From the NCBI RefSeq assembly GCF_038725785.1, contig NZ_CP109796.1:4216001-4280000 (forward strand): a DNA stretch of 64,000 nucleotides, written 5' to 3'. Of the stretch, positions 1 to 9,800 are shown in pieces. The number at the start of each line of letters is the position of its first letter. Position 1 is the first letter of the stretch. The position numbers and the translations under genes were made by a program. The stretch is from Termitidicoccus mucosus (GTDB taxonomy: Bacteria; Verrucomicrobiota; Verrucomicrobiia; Opitutales; Opitutaceae). The notes under the pieces were generated by a model. That model was not told where the DNA came from and did no database searches. It was given only the letters and a program-made list of their open reading frames with translations.

Positions 1-196
1 GGGGGCTTCGTTTGCGAAACCCATGGCGAACCAGGCGCGCGGGCGGCGGCCTGGCACAAGGCCCTGCATATCGTGTTTTCAGTACATTGGCGCGGCAGCG
101 CCTGTAAGGCGAAGCCTCCGGCTGAGCCGCGGCTCGGCGGGGACGCCTCGCCCTGCCACCATTTGGGCCAATGGTGAGAGAAAATACTATATCAGA
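1..196. other. Left-edge non-coding stretch with a palindromic repeat
   Basis: I see no convincing gene here. Bases 1-22 form a short G/C stem (GGGGGCTTCG pairing with CGAAACCC) that could be the terminator hairpin of a gene outside the window. Bases 103-157 hold one copy of the 55-bp palindrome described separately. The next gene on the minus strand stops at 197. Confidence 0.5.
103..157. repeat. 55-bp GC-rich palindrome, copy 1
   Basis: An imperfect palindrome centred on GAGCCGCGGCTC with arms GGCGAAGCCTCC and GGGGACGCCTCGCC. It differs at about three positions from the reverse complement of the copy at 51502-51556 and is nearly identical to 58554-58608. This copy has the most decayed ends (TGTAAGGCG and CCCTGCC). 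Confidence 0.85.
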
Positions 197-1912
197 CTAC
201 AAATCCACTTGGAGCGGTGTGCCGATTCGGGCGGCGGCACCGGCTTGCGCACCGTTTATATACACGCGCAGGCCCGCGCCGCGGTGGAATTTTTCGCCGG
301 TCTTGTCATAAATGATGGTGAGGTCGCGGCCGTGGTAGCGCACGTTTTCGAGGCAGAACCAATCCCAGTCTTCGGGGATGATCGGGTTGACGGTGAGCAT
401 GTCGCCCTCGGCTGGGCGGAGACCGGCGAGCATGGTGATGACGAGATCGCAAAAGGTGGAGTGGTTGTAGTCCTTGCTGTGCTGCTCGGGCTGGCGCCAC
501 TGGCCTTTGTTATATACTTTGAAACGCGCGCGGGAGAGCCAGTCACCGTTGAGGGGGTTGAGGTTTTCGTCTATCCAAGGGACGAGCGTGCCGTCGTCGA
601 GGCGGAGTTTGTGCGAGCGGGCGTAGGTAAGGAAGGTGTCGAGCCAGATTGTTTTCAGCTCTGCGAAGTCGGCGGCAGCGGCGGAAACAGGAGCGCGGAC
701 ATTCCTGTCCGCGGAATCGCGGGCTGAAAAGCCCGCGCTCCTTCGCGGATCGTTGATCACGTTGGCGAGCGCGGTGAGGGTTTGCGCGGTGGCAAAGGGC
801 CAGGAGGGACCGTTCCACTGGCAGAAGCGGCGGCCGGAATAGGCGAGGAGGAAATATTTTCCGCGCTGCTCGCAGGTGGTCGGACCGAAGGGGGCGCGAA
901 ATCCGTCCCAATCGGCAAGCTGGAGCCAGGCGTCATCGCGCGCCGGCTCCGGCATGGCGTTGTCGAAATACCAGGGCGTGTAGCCGTGGAGCTCGCGGTC
1001 GGTGTTGAGACGGAGGGCGGAGGAGGAAGACGGCGGGGTTTTCCCGCGAAAGGCGACTTTGTAGAAGCGGGTATTTTCGTCCCAGAGTTTTTCGTCGCGC
1101 AGCGCAAGGATTTCGGCGGCGGTCTTTTCAAATTCGGCGGCGGTGGCGGCGTCGCCGGCGCGTTTGGCGAGGGAGGCGATGGCCAGGGCGTCGGCCGCCA
1201 TGTAGGAGTTGATGGTGGCGCGGTAGTGATTGTCGGAGTCGTGGTCCTTCCCGCCAAACTCGGCGAAGGCGGACGATTCCTCCATGCCGTCGAAGAGGTC
1301 GCGCTGCCAGAAAAGACCGTTGGGATCGCGGCGGATTTTTTCCCACTCGCGGAAGTTGTGGACGAGCTTGGGGAGGAGTTCGCGGACGAGGGCGTCGGAG
1401 CCGGTGGCGCGCGCCTGCTGGAGGAGCGAGTCGGCGAGCCAGACGGAGTAGCGGCGGAGGAATTTTTCCTCGGCGACGCCGGCGAGCCAGAAGCGCGCGT
1501 AGTCGTCGAGGTAGCGCGGGTCGCGCAGCCAGCGGCCTTCGCGGAACTGGTGGCCGACGGGGCAGCTGATGATGTTTTCCGGCCCGGCGTGCGGCACGGG
1601 CGCGAGGAACTCGGTGATGACGTGGCCGCCGGCGGCGGTTTTGCGGATGTGTTTTCTGAACGTCCACCAGCGGAAATAATACGTGCGCTCGACATCGGGG
1701 TCGGGGCAGAGGAAGCGCGGGCAGTTTTCGAGGAGGAAGGCGGCGGCGGCGGAGTTTGTAATGGATTGTGGATACAGCTCGGTGTCGCGCGCGTTGAAGG
1801 TTTCCACATAATTGGAAACAACGGAATCGGGGATGATGGCGCCGGCGCCAGCGGTGTTAATATGCAACGGGAATTGCACCATGAGCATGGCGATCAGGAG
1901 GCGGTGTTTCAT
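197..1912 (-). CDS. Secreted MGH1-like / GH63-related (alpha/alpha)6 glycoside hydrolase
   Basis: A 571-residue protein. The ATG at 1912 gives a signal peptide (MKHRLLIAMLMVQFPLHINTAGA) and is preferred over start codons further upstream. The body has the Trp-rich, helical character of the MGH1-like glycosidase fold. Visible signatures are YYFRWWTFRKH near residue 80, the DGMEESSA region, and WNGPSWPFATAQTL near residue 380, which resembles the (Y/W)xGPxW signature of GH63/GH37-type enzymes. A C-terminal beta domain follows. The substrate cannot be read from sequence. It lies 155 bp downstream of a BNR/sialidase-family gene on the same strand, with an inverted repeat between them, and is probably the last gene of the TonB/autotransporter block. 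A 52-bp palindromic element (690-741) lies inside the coding region and encodes the stretch RRSAGFSARDSADRNVRAP, which looks like an insertion. Confidence 0.85.
   Translation of the reverse strand: MKHRLLIAMLMVQFPLHINTAGAGAIIPDSVVSNYVETFNARDTELYPQSITNSAAAAFLLENCPRFLCPDPDVERTYYFRWWTFRKHIRKTAAGGHVITEFLAPVPHAGPENIISCPVGHQFREGRWLRDPRYLDDYARFWLAGVAEEKFLRRYSVWLADSLLQQARATGSDALVRELLPKLVHNFREWEKIRRDPNGLFWQRDLFDGMEESSAFAEFGGKDHDSDNHYRATINSYMAADALAIASLAKRAGDAATAAEFEKTAAEILALRDEKLWDENTRFYKVAFRGKTPPSSSSALRLNTDRELHGYTPWYFDNAMPEPARDDAWLQLADWDGFRAPFGPTTCEQRGKYFLLAYSGRRFCQWNGPSWPFATAQTLTALANVINDPRRSAGFSARDSADRNVRAPVSAAAADFAELKTIWLDTFLTYARSHKLRLDDGTLVPWIDENLNPLNGDWLSRARFKVYNKGQWRQPEQHSKDYNHSTFCDLVITMLAGLRPAEGDMLTVNPIIPEDWDWFCLENVRYHGRDLTIIYDKTGEKFHRGAGLRVYINGAQAGAAARIGTPLQVDL
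690..741. repeat. GGAGC...GCTCC palindromic element inside a coding sequence
   Basis: The outer stem GGAGC/GCTCC encloses two small hairpins: GCGGACATTCCTGTCCGC (695-712) and GCGGGCTGAAAAGCCCGC (719-736). It lies within the glycosidase at 197-1912 and keeps the frame open. The first half matches the element in rsmD at 62565-62598, and a degenerate relative sits at 58419-58469. Confidence 0.85.
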
Positions 1913-1932
1913 GGGTTGGGGAATTATTTTTT

Positions 1933-2048
1933 CTCTCACAAAGGCGCAAAGGCACAAAGAAAGTCAAAAACGGAAAGAGGAAAACAAGCCGCCGACACCA
2001 CCAATCCCTTGCCTCTTGCCTTCCATCCCCTTTGTGCCTTTGTGAGAG
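1933..2048. repeat. Inverted repeat with CACAAAGG-type arms
   Basis: The arms CTCTCACAAAGGCGCAAAGG and CCTTTGTGCCTTTGTGAGAG (approximate complements) flank a spacer of about 70 bp. It fills the gap between two minus-strand genes of the same block, so it may act as an intra-operon RNA hairpin. It belongs to the same thematic class as 46855-46952 and 62158-62235. Confidence 0.8.
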
Positions 2049-2067
2049 AATGTTTTAATGGTTGGTT

Positions 2068-3291
2068 TTATTTGCCGGCACCGTTTTTTTGGGCGGCTCG
2101 TTTTTGGGAGAGGAAATCCCACAGCGCGGCGTCGGTTTCGGAGAGCTTGAAGCGGACGGCGACGACGTAGTTGCCCTCGTCGCCCTCCGTGTATTTGGCG
2201 TAGGTGGTGGCCACGAGGGTGGCGTCGGGGAGGACTTCGAGGCCGGGGTAGCCGCAGTCGTCCATGAGGCGCCCGGGGAAATTTTTCCCGCGGCGGTGAT
2301 TGTGGATGAGTTTGACGCGATAGAGGCCGGGTTTGCCGTTGACGATGTCGTCGTAGCGCCCGACCCACGCGACGAAGTGGTTGTTGGTGGGGCTGGTTTT
2401 GCGGCCGACGTCGCGGAAGACGACGACGAGGCGCCCGTCGGGCGTGTAGCTGGCCTTGTGGCGGTCGCCCCAGAGGGTCCGGGGGAGTTTTTTCTCCTTC
2501 GACCAGGTGCGGCCCTCGTCGTCGCTGGTCATGAAGAGGGACTCGTGCCTGGCGTCCTCGCGGATGAGGCAGAGGAGCTGTTTGCCGTCGGGCGAGCGGA
2601 CGATCTCGGGCTCGCAAAGGCGGAGGCCGGGGAGGTCGCGGACGATCTCGTAGTCGGACCAGGTGAGGCCGCCGTCGGTGGAGAAACTTTGCGCGAGGAC
2701 GTTGGAGCGTTTCTCCTTGGTCTCGCCGGGGCGACGGATGTTGGTCATGGCCAGGAGCCGCCTGCCGCCGTCAACGGGCTTCACGTCGGTGAAGGGCATG
2801 ACGGAGGGGCCGAGACCGGCGCCGGCGGGCTGCATGGGCGACCACGTTTTGCCGTCGTCCTCGGAGTAGGCGCGCCGCATGACGCCCTTTTGCTGGGCAA
2901 AGACGACGAGGCGCGCCTTCCCCTCCGGGTCGGCGAGGCGGTAGATGGCGGGGCAGTTGCTCGTTGTCTTCCAATTTTCCGGCACGGGGAGGAGGTCGCT
3001 CCACGTGAGGCCGCCGTCGTCGCTGCGCTTCATGGGGCCGCAAGGCCCGCCGTGGCCGATGGTCCAGACGCAGTAGATGGTCCTGCCGTCGGGCAGCAGC
3101 ACGGTGGTGGGGTGGCCCTGGTAAATCTCCGTCGTGCCGCGCGCGACGACGACGTGGCGCGCGGCGGCTTCGGCGGGGCCGGAGAGATCCACCGTCGCCA
3201 GCGGAAAATCCGCCGAGGGAGGAATGACGGATGCCATCGCGAAGGCATGGAGAAAAAGGAGGGCGGCGGGGAGGAGGCAGCGTGTGGTCAT
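2068..3291 (-). CDS. Secreted BNR-repeat / sialidase-family protein
   Basis: A 407-residue protein with a signal peptide (MTTRCLLPAALLFLHAFAMA). The ATG at 3291 is chosen for this reason. Four Asp-box motifs are visible: SDDGGLTW, SEDDGKTW, STDGGLTW and SDDEGRTW, as expected for a six-bladed sialidase-type propeller. No clear F/YRIP motif is seen at the N-terminus, so true exo-sialidase activity is unproven and other BNR-fold hydrolases are possible. It is very similar along its length to the protein at 15002-16207 (shared blocks IYQGHPTTVLLPDG, CVWTIGHGGPCGP and NHFVAWVGRYDDIVNGK), so the two are paralogues from a duplication. It lies 120 bp downstream of the TonB receptor and upstream of the MGH1-like glycosidase, on the same strand. 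Confidence 0.88.
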   Translation of the reverse strand: MTTRCLLPAALLFLHAFAMASVIPPSADFPLATVDLSGPAEAAARHVVVARGTTEIYQGHPTTVLLPDGRTIYCVWTIGHGGPCGPMKRSDDGGLTWSDLLPVPENWKTTSNCPAIYRLADPEGKARLVVFAQQKGVMRRAYSEDDGKTWSPMQPAGAGLGPSVMPFTDVKPVDGGRRLLAMTNIRRPGETKEKRSNVLAQSFSTDGGLTWSDYEIVRDLPGLRLCEPEIVRSPDGKQLLCLIREDARHESLFMTSDDEGRTWSKEKKLPRTLWGDRHKASYTPDGRLVVVFRDVGRKTSPTNNHFVAWVGRYDDIVNGKPGLYRVKLIHNHRRGKNFPGRLMDDCGYPGLEVLPDATLVATTYAKYTEGDEGNYVVAVRFKLSETDAALWDFLSQKRAAQKNGAGK

Positions 3292-3370
3292 GGAAGTGGG
3301 ATGGAGCAATGGCTTAGTTTGTGGGAAACCCCACGCGGACCTCAAGGCCGCAGCGTGTAATGATGCCGAT

Positions 3371-3381
3371 AATGATATAAA
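3371..3381 (-). promoter_or_regulatory. Shared AATGATATAAA element, possible promoter part
   Basis: The 11-mer (minus strand TTTATATCATT) occurs 80-90 bp upstream of the BNR gene starting at 3291 and again at 13191-13201 upstream of another BNR gene. It sits in A/T-rich sequence between TonB stop and BNR start. A role as core promoter or binding site is a guess. Confidence 0.3.
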
Positions 3382-3411
3382 TTTCCCGACACGGGCCGGC
3401 GACGGCCGGAG

Positions 3412-6400
3412 CTAGAACTTGAACGTGTTGGTCCAAGTGATGCTGCGCGGGGCGACGGTTTCGTAGGCGGAGCGGCGGATGGCGGCGTTATTGTCGGGGC
3501 GGCGTTCGTGAAAGCCCCACAGGGCGTCCGGGCGGGTCAGCATTTGCTGCCGGTCAAAGAGGTTGGTGACGAGGAGCTGGGAGGTCCACAGGAGGCGTCC
3601 GAACCGGCGGGTGTAACTGCACAGGAGATTGGCGCGGACGAGGGCGGGGCGCTTGTGGAGGAGGCGGGGGGCATCCTCGGCGTAGCCGTTTTCATAATAA
3701 TAAAAATCGTTGCGCTCCCACTCGCCGATGACGGTCAGGCCGAGGCGCAGGCCTTTGAGCGGGCCGCGCTGGAGGGTGTAGGTGTTGGTCAGGTTGAGGC
3801 TTACCTCCGGGTAGCCGGTGGTGCGTTCGCCGCGGAGCGAGGTGGTGGCGGCTTGCAGGGGAGTGACGCCGGTGAGCTGGTATTCCGACATGGGGCGGCC
3901 CACCTCGCCGGTGTTGATGCGCGCGGGGCCGGCGTCGGATTGCAGGAGGGTCTGGATGCCGCTGGCGCGGAAGTGGCCGTTGTCGGGGTCGGGATCGGCG
4001 TAATACAAATCGGCGGGGTTGCTGAGTTTTTCGACGGTGAGCGGCACGAAGCCGGCCTGCCCGGCGACGCCGGGGGTGGAGCTGAAAGACGCCTCGCGGA
4101 CATACACGACGGGGCCGTTTTTGCCATAGGTGAGGCGTCCGTCCTCGGTGACGTGGAATTTGTCGTTATATAAAACATTATACTGGGTGTCGTTGCCGAT
4201 GGTGCCGCGGATGAAGGCGGCGGAGAGGCGGGTCTGCCAGCCTTTCATGGGGGAGGCGACGACGGAGACTTGCACGCCGTAGGATTTTTTCTTGATCGCG
4301 ATGTAGCGCCCGCGCTGTTCGCCGGAGTAGCCGTTGATGCCCTCGGGATTGATCAGGCTCATCATTTCGCTGCGCAGGGCGTAGGGTTCATCCTCGGCCT
4401 GCAATTCGTAGAAGGAGATGGAGCCGGAGACGCGGTTGCGGTCGTCGCCGATTTTCAGGCCGACCTCCTCGCCGAGGGAGTGGGAGACGGGAAGCGGGGC
4501 GCCGTAGGGGTCGGCCATGATGTTGAGCGCCATTTCGGGGAGGTTGTAGGTGTCGGAAACGAGGGCGTAGGCGCGGAGCCAGCGGTTGAGGTCGTAGTTC
4601 AGCCCGGCGGAGAAGCTCCAGGTCTTGCCCTCGGCGACGAGCGCCGTCGTCGGGCGGCTGGGCCACTGGTGATTAAACACATTCATATAACGGAGGCCGA
4701 ACAGCGAGGTGAGGCGTCCGTCGCCCCATTGCGTGTAATTGAGGGCGTAGCCGCCGCGGTTGTAGGATCGGCTGCGGATGTTGATGCCGCCGCTGCTGGC
4801 GTCGTCGGGATTGAGGCCGCGGGGGTTTTCGGGGGTGGCGGGGATGGCGTTTTCGGGGTTCATGACGTCGATGATGGCGTATTGGTATTTGGCCACGTCG
4901 GGGTTGGCGTTGTTCATGTTGCCGGTGAACGTGTCGAGGTAACGCCCGGAGCGGAGGTCGGGGAGCGGATCGTTGACGGCGCCGCCGCTGACGACCCACC
5001 AGGGGATGGTGGGCCTCATGCGGGAGCCGGAGGCGTTGCGGCGGAGGTTGCCGTCGGCGTCGGCTTGGTAATAGGTGTAGCCGAGGTTGACGTAGCGGGC
5101 CTCGGTGTAGTCGGCGGCGATGGAGGTCTGGCTGCGGGCGAGGCCGCCGAAGAAGGTGTTGGTGAGGAGAGCGGAGACACGGAAGGACTTGGAGTGGGAA
5201 GGCTGGCTGGCCCAGCCGTGGCGGGTGCTGTTGGAGTTGGGTTGCATCACCCATTCATCCAGATTGGAGGGATTGCCCGACGCGACGGACTCGGGGGCGA
5301 AGAGATTGCCGCCGCGGCCATACAGGATGCTGTCGCGGTCCTGGTAGCCGGCGGAAAGCTGGGTGGAAAACCATTTGCTCCATTTGGTCTCGACGATGGC
5401 GGAGACCATGGTGGCGGTGCGTTCTTCGCTGTAGCTGGCGCCCCAGTAGGAATCAAGATTTTCCCAGTCGATGCGCCCATTGGCGATGGTGCCGGCGCCG
5501 GCGGCGGCGGCGGGGTCGGTCGGCGCGTCCATCTGGCCGGTGGTCATGAGGTAGCGGACGGACAAACCGTGGCGGGCGTCGGCGGCGGCGCTGCCGAGGT
5601 TGAGAGTCAGGCCGGCGGGGAGGAGCCGGTCAAAGTGCGTGTATTTGCCGGTGAGCCGGATGACGGTGTGGTTGCCGAGGCGGACGGCGGCCTGCATATA
5701 GGCGCCGGTGAGCGGGCCTCCGATCCAGAGGCGGTGGTCGCCGAGTTTTTCCGAGAGCACGGAGGCAACCAGCGCGAAACGCCGGGTGCCGAGCGTCTGT
5801 TCGAGCGTGGCGCTGTATTGGCCGTCGTCATTGATGCGGAATCGGATGGTCGAACCGGGGCGTTTGTTGAAACGGGCCTGCTTGGATATGTAATTGATGA
5901 CGCCGCCGCCGCCGCCGTTTCCATACAACAATGCCTGCGGGCCGTTGATGACCTCGACGCGTTCGATGCCGAGTTTGTTGCTCATGCCGGTGCCGATGGG
6001 CGAGGGGAGCATGAAGTTGTCCTGCTTGACGGCGGCGGCGCCGAAGCCGCGCAGCGTGACGCCGGAGGAGACGCTGTCGCCGCCGGCGCGGTCCATGGGC
6101 AGGAACGCGGAGCCGCCTTCGGGGTCGCCGGCGACGGAGCCGAGGCCGGCGCCGGCGGAATAGTCGCGGAGCATTTGCTCAAGGGAGACGCTGAGCACGT
6201 CCTCCATGAACGCCTCGGTGAAGATGTCGGCGGAGATGGGGAGCTTGCCGAGCTCGGCATTGAAGCTGGTGATCGAGTTGGAGTTGAGGGCGTCGTAGCG
6301 ATCGTCGGCGCTGGCGGTGACCTCAAAAGCGTTGAGTTCCACGATCTCGCCGTCGTCGGTGCCGGCGGACGCACTTTTGTCGGAGACGGCCTGGGCGGGG

Positions 6401-6459
6401 CAGTCCGTGGAAAAAACCATGGCGGCGAGGAGAAGCGCGGGGAGGGCGGAGTGTTTCAT
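3412..6459 (-). CDS. TonB-dependent outer-membrane receptor
   Basis: A 1015-residue TonB-dependent receptor. The signal peptide is MKHSALPALLLAAMVFSTDCPAQA. The segment ELNAFEVTAS (about residues 41-50) is typical of the pre-plug region of Opitutaceae receptors. The plug domain (about residues 60-200) contains VTLRGFGAAAVKQDNF and IERVEVINGPQALLYG, and the rest is a 22-strand-type barrel ending in an aromatic residue (TNTFKF). It probably imports a glycan fragment or chelate released by the neighbouring hydrolases. No SusD-like partner is present, as is usual outside Bacteroidota. It lies between the autotransporter (upstream, 379 bp with three stem-loops) and a BNR enzyme (120 bp downstream). 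Confidence 0.95.
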   Translation of the reverse strand: MKHSALPALLLAAMVFSTDCPAQAVSDKSASAGTDDGEIVELNAFEVTASADDRYDALNSNSITSFNAELGKLPISADIFTEAFMEDVLSVSLEQMLRDYSAGAGLGSVAGDPEGGSAFLPMDRAGGDSVSSGVTLRGFGAAAVKQDNFMLPSPIGTGMSNKLGIERVEVINGPQALLYGNGGGGGVINYISKQARFNKRPGSTIRFRINDDGQYSATLEQTLGTRRFALVASVLSEKLGDHRLWIGGPLTGAYMQAAVRLGNHTVIRLTGKYTHFDRLLPAGLTLNLGSAAADARHGLSVRYLMTTGQMDAPTDPAAAAGAGTIANGRIDWENLDSYWGASYSEERTATMVSAIVETKWSKWFSTQLSAGYQDRDSILYGRGGNLFAPESVASGNPSNLDEWVMQPNSNSTRHGWASQPSHSKSFRVSALLTNTFFGGLARSQTSIAADYTEARYVNLGYTYYQADADGNLRRNASGSRMRPTIPWWVVSGGAVNDPLPDLRSGRYLDTFTGNMNNANPDVAKYQYAIIDVMNPENAIPATPENPRGLNPDDASSGGINIRSRSYNRGGYALNYTQWGDGRLTSLFGLRYMNVFNHQWPSRPTTALVAEGKTWSFSAGLNYDLNRWLRAYALVSDTYNLPEMALNIMADPYGAPLPVSHSLGEEVGLKIGDDRNRVSGSISFYELQAEDEPYALRSEMMSLINPEGINGYSGEQRGRYIAIKKKSYGVQVSVVASPMKGWQTRLSAAFIRGTIGNDTQYNVLYNDKFHVTEDGRLTYGKNGPVVYVREASFSSTPGVAGQAGFVPLTVEKLSNPADLYYADPDPDNGHFRASGIQTLLQSDAGPARINTGEVGRPMSEYQLTGVTPLQAATTSLRGERTTGYPEVSLNLTNTYTLQRGPLKGLRLGLTVIGEWERNDFYYYENGYAEDAPRLLHKRPALVRANLLCSYTRRFGRLLWTSQLLVTNLFDRQQMLTRPDALWGFHERRPDNNAAIRRSAYETVAPRSITWTNTFKF

Positions 6460-6495
6460 GGATGTCAGGCTTATTTTATTAAATTCAGTTTATTT

Positions 6496-6603
6496 TTTAT
6501 TAACCACCAATCTTCACTAATAATCGGAACACCAATGGGTGCCGGTGTCCTGTTTGTATTATTAGTATTTTGTTTTTTTAGTGAAAATTGGCGGTTAATA
6601 AAA
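6496..6603. repeat. Inverted repeat, AACCACCAATC arms
   Basis: The left arm TTATTAACCACCAATCTTCA pairs imperfectly with TGAAAATTGGCGGTTAATAA on the right. It is A/T-rich, and its arms are unlike the two repeats that follow. Confidence 0.75.
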
Positions 6604-6615
6604 TGGTTCTTATTT

Positions 6616-6705
6616 TTTAGACAGAATGGACGGAATGAAATGGAATGGACGGAATGGATTCTTCATTTTGTTCATTCTTTCCCGTTCTGTTCATTCTGTC
6701 TAAAA
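6616..6705. repeat. Inverted repeat, AGACAGAATGGACGGAATG arms
   Basis: The TTTTAGACAGAATG arm pairs with CATTCTGTCTAAAA. The left arm itself contains short direct repeats (GAATGGACGGAATG occurring about twice), giving a purine-rich top strand. Confidence 0.8.
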
Positions 6706-6720
6706 TATTGGTTCGTTTTA

Positions 6721-6820
6721 TTTAACCACGGAGGCGCGGAGGACACGGAGTTCGGAAGGAGTTTCTTTATTAAAGATCTTCTTCATGGCTCCGTGCCCTC
6801 CGTGTCTCCGTGGTTAATTT
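6721..6820. repeat. Inverted repeat, ACCACGGAGG-type arms
   Basis: TTTAACCACGGAGGCGCGGA and GTGTCTCCGTGGTTAATTTA form the outer arms, and the GGACACGGAG/CTCCGTGCCC segment extends the stem. It is thematically like the repeat at 55148-55275 (CACAGAG arms). Confidence 0.85.
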
Positions 6821-6838
6821 AATGATTCGTCTTATAAT

Positions 6839-9800
6839 TTACCAGAGGTAGCTTATATTAAGATCGAAGGCGGCGCCCTGGGTGGACTCGCCGGTGTAGA
6901 TGGAGGCGGAGGCGCCGGCGCCGAAGTGCCGGCCGAGCCGAAGGTCGGCGCCGAGGTCGAATATCTCGCGGCGGCCGCGGAGGGTGTTTTTATATACGGC
7001 GTCGGAACCGGCGACCTTGACCTCGGTGGCGCCGTCGAATTCGTAGGCAAAGCTGGCGCGGAGAAAGGGACGGAGGAGGGCCGAGCCGATTTTGTAATCG
7101 TGCCAGAGGCGCACGCCGAAGCGGCCTTCGACCGAGGCGGCGCGGGCGATGTCGTAGGCGAAGCCGGCGGCGTCGGTGGCACCATCGGTGTCGCGCGTCT
7201 GGTAGGTGATCTGGAGTTGCGGCTCCCAGTTGAGGAAGCCGCCGGCGTCGAGGAAGGTGACGCCGCTCTCGAAGGAGCCGGCCCAGCCGTCGCCCGAGGT
7301 GGAGAAGCGGGGTTTGCCGGGGACATTGATGTCGTAGTCGTCGTTGGAGAGACGGAGGAGGGCGTTGAAATACCAACGTCCGGGACGGTGGGAAAGATAG
7401 GCGCCGAAGCCGCGGCTTTCGGAGGCGGTGCCGGTTTTCACACGGGCGGTGTCCTGGTCGAGGTCGGAGGTGGCGAAATCGACAAAGAAGCCGTGGGTGG
7501 CGGTGCCGGCAGCGGTGGAATATGTCCACTCGGCGCCGGCGGCGGCGCCGGTGGCGGTGTGGTGGGCGCCTTCGTAGAGGGCCCGGGCGGCGGTGAGTTT
7601 GTCGGCGGCGTGGAATCCGTTCAGCCAGAGTGAGAATCCACGGGCGCCGGCGATGGCCCCGGCACGGGAGGACTGGAGGCGGGCGCCGAGGGCGTCGAGG
7701 GCGGCGCGCCCGACAAGGAGCGAGGCGGCGTCCACGCCGAGGAGGGCGGGCACCTCGGGGGCGACGTAGGTTTCCCAGCCGATGCCGGTGGCAGGGTCGT
7801 AGCGAAGCCAGGCGGCGGTGCCGTCGTCGAGGCTGACGGGATTGGAGGTGATGGCGACGTCGGCGGCGAAGGCGCCGGCGGCGACGGGGACGAGGGTGGC
7901 GAAGTCGGTGTTGGCGGCGAGGAGGCTGGTTTGGTGGAAGTTGACGTCGAGCGCGCCGGCGAGGGTGCCGGTGATGACGAGGCGGTCGGCGACGCCGGTG
8001 CCGGGCACGGCGTAGTTGCGCCCGATGGTGAGCTCGACGGCGCTGCCGGCGCCGGCGGTGTAGTCGCCGGCAATGGTGAGCGCGCCGTAGGTGTCGGCGC
8101 CGGCGGCGCGGCCGATTTTAAGCGTGCCGTGGTTCGTGAAGGCGAGGGCGGCGAGACGGGGCTGCACGGTGATGCCGGCGCCGGTGGCGGAGAGGGTGGC
8201 GCCTTGGGCGACGACGAAAGTGTCGGCGCGGACGGGCGCGCCTTCGGCCAGGATGGCGCCGCCTTGCGCGAGGGTGAACGCGCCGGCGGTGATGGCGGCG
8301 TCCGCGAAGGTGACGACGCCGGCGCCGGTCTTCCTGACTTCGCCCGCGCCCGTGATCGTGCCGGTGAAGAGGCCCGCGCTTGCCTGGGCGAGGACCACGC
8401 CGGTGTCATTGGCGATGCGGCTGGTGAGGCTCGTCGTGTCGCCCTGCAAGGTGCCGGCGGAGACGCGAATCTCCGCGATGGTTTTCCCGCCCCCGGCGAG
8501 CACGAGCGTGCCCGCGCCATTTTTTTGGAGCGCGCCCGGGCCGGCAAGCGTGCCGGAGAGCGTCATGTCATACGCGCCCGTGTCGATGATCCCGACGGTG
8601 TCCGCCTCGACGACAAAGGTGCCGGCAAGGGCGGTGGCGGCATTGACGGCGGACTTGAGGACGCCGCCGCCGCCTTGCCTGAAGGTGATGGGCGCGCCCT
8701 CGGTGCCGAGTTGCGCGGCGTTGTTGAAGACGAGGACGCCGCCGTGGATGTCGATGCCGCCAGCGAAGACGTTTGCGCCGGTGTTTTCAAACGAGAGCGT
8801 GCCGGAGCCGGCCATGACGAGCCGGCCGGCGGCGTTGGCCACCGCGGAACTGCCGCCGATTTTCACCTCGAAGGAGGAGCGGGCGGCGATGCCGCCGCTG
8901 CCGGTGAAGGCGTAGTTTTCCGCGCCTCGTATCCACATATCAGATACGTTTACGCCGCCGCCCTGGATTTCGACGGAACGGGCGGCGGGAGTGTCGGCGG
9001 TGCCGCTGAAGACGACGCGGTCGCCGCCTGCGTAGAGGCTGACGGAGTCGAAATCGGTCCAGCTTTGCGCGCTGATGTCCCAGCGCGCGCCGGAGGCGCC
9101 GGTCCAGGTGAGGACGCGGGAGTAGTCGGCGCCGGCGTAGAGGATGAGGCTGCCGTTGGTGGCCGAGAGAACGGCGGTCTGGCGCCCGCCGAGGTCGGAG
9201 CTGCCGTTGAGGGTGACGGCGAGGTGGGGCAGGAAGTCGCCGATCGAGCCGAGGTTGAAGGTGCCGCTCTGGAGGGATTTCAGGTTGATGGTGTGGCCTG
9301 CGCCGGCGAAGGTGCCGCTGAAGTTGACGCGGTCGCTGAGGTCGTAGCCGTCGCCGGCGTCGCCGTCATACAAATACAGGTTTATGACGGCGCTGTCGTC
9401 GAGGGTGACGGAATCGGCGAGGGTGAGGTCTTGGGCGGCGGTGCCGTCGCCGGGCGTGATGTTGGTGACGCCGAGCGAAGGCGCGCCGGTGGTGATGGTG
9501 CCGGAGCCGGCGAGGACGAAGCCGGCGGCGAAGTTGCGGACGTCGGCCTCGATGCGGAGGTTGCCGCCGGCGGCCTTGAGGAGGGCGCCGGTTTCGAGGG
9601 TGAGCGTGCCGGTGCGGATGGTGCCGGCGCCGGCGAGCGCCGCGCCGTTTTTGACGAGGACGGAGCCTTGCGTGGTGGAGGAGCCGAAGACGGCATCGTT
9701 GGAGAGCTGGAACGATCCCTCGTAAACGGAAACGTTGGCGTTGGGCACGGCGGATTCGTGGGTGTCGAAGATGACGGCGCCGGCGCCGGTCTTATAGACA

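Larger units (their letters stand above)
6460..6838. other. 379-bp gap filled by three consecutive inverted repeats
   Basis: No gene is seen. Three imperfect inverted repeats of unrelated sequence occupy 6496-6603, 6616-6705 and 6721-6820 between the autotransporter stop and the TonB start. They could uncouple expression of the two genes or act as terminators. No GGTnYCC-type operator is present. Confidence 0.7.

Noticed and set aside
3323-3340. Half-operator GGTTTCCC (minus strand) upstream of the BNR gene
   Set aside because: Only one half site is present; the second half is missing at the proper spacing.
2062-3360. Long open frame on the plus strand opposite the BNR gene
   Set aside because: It mirrors the minus-strand BNR gene; its Val/Gly/Ala/Asp-rich translation is the usual antisense shadow of a high-GC gene, and it has no domain or start support.
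4270-6822. 850-codon plus-strand frame opposite the TonB receptor
   Set aside because: An antisense shadow of the receptor, which has clear signal, plug and barrel features. The same applies to long frames opposite both autotransporters.
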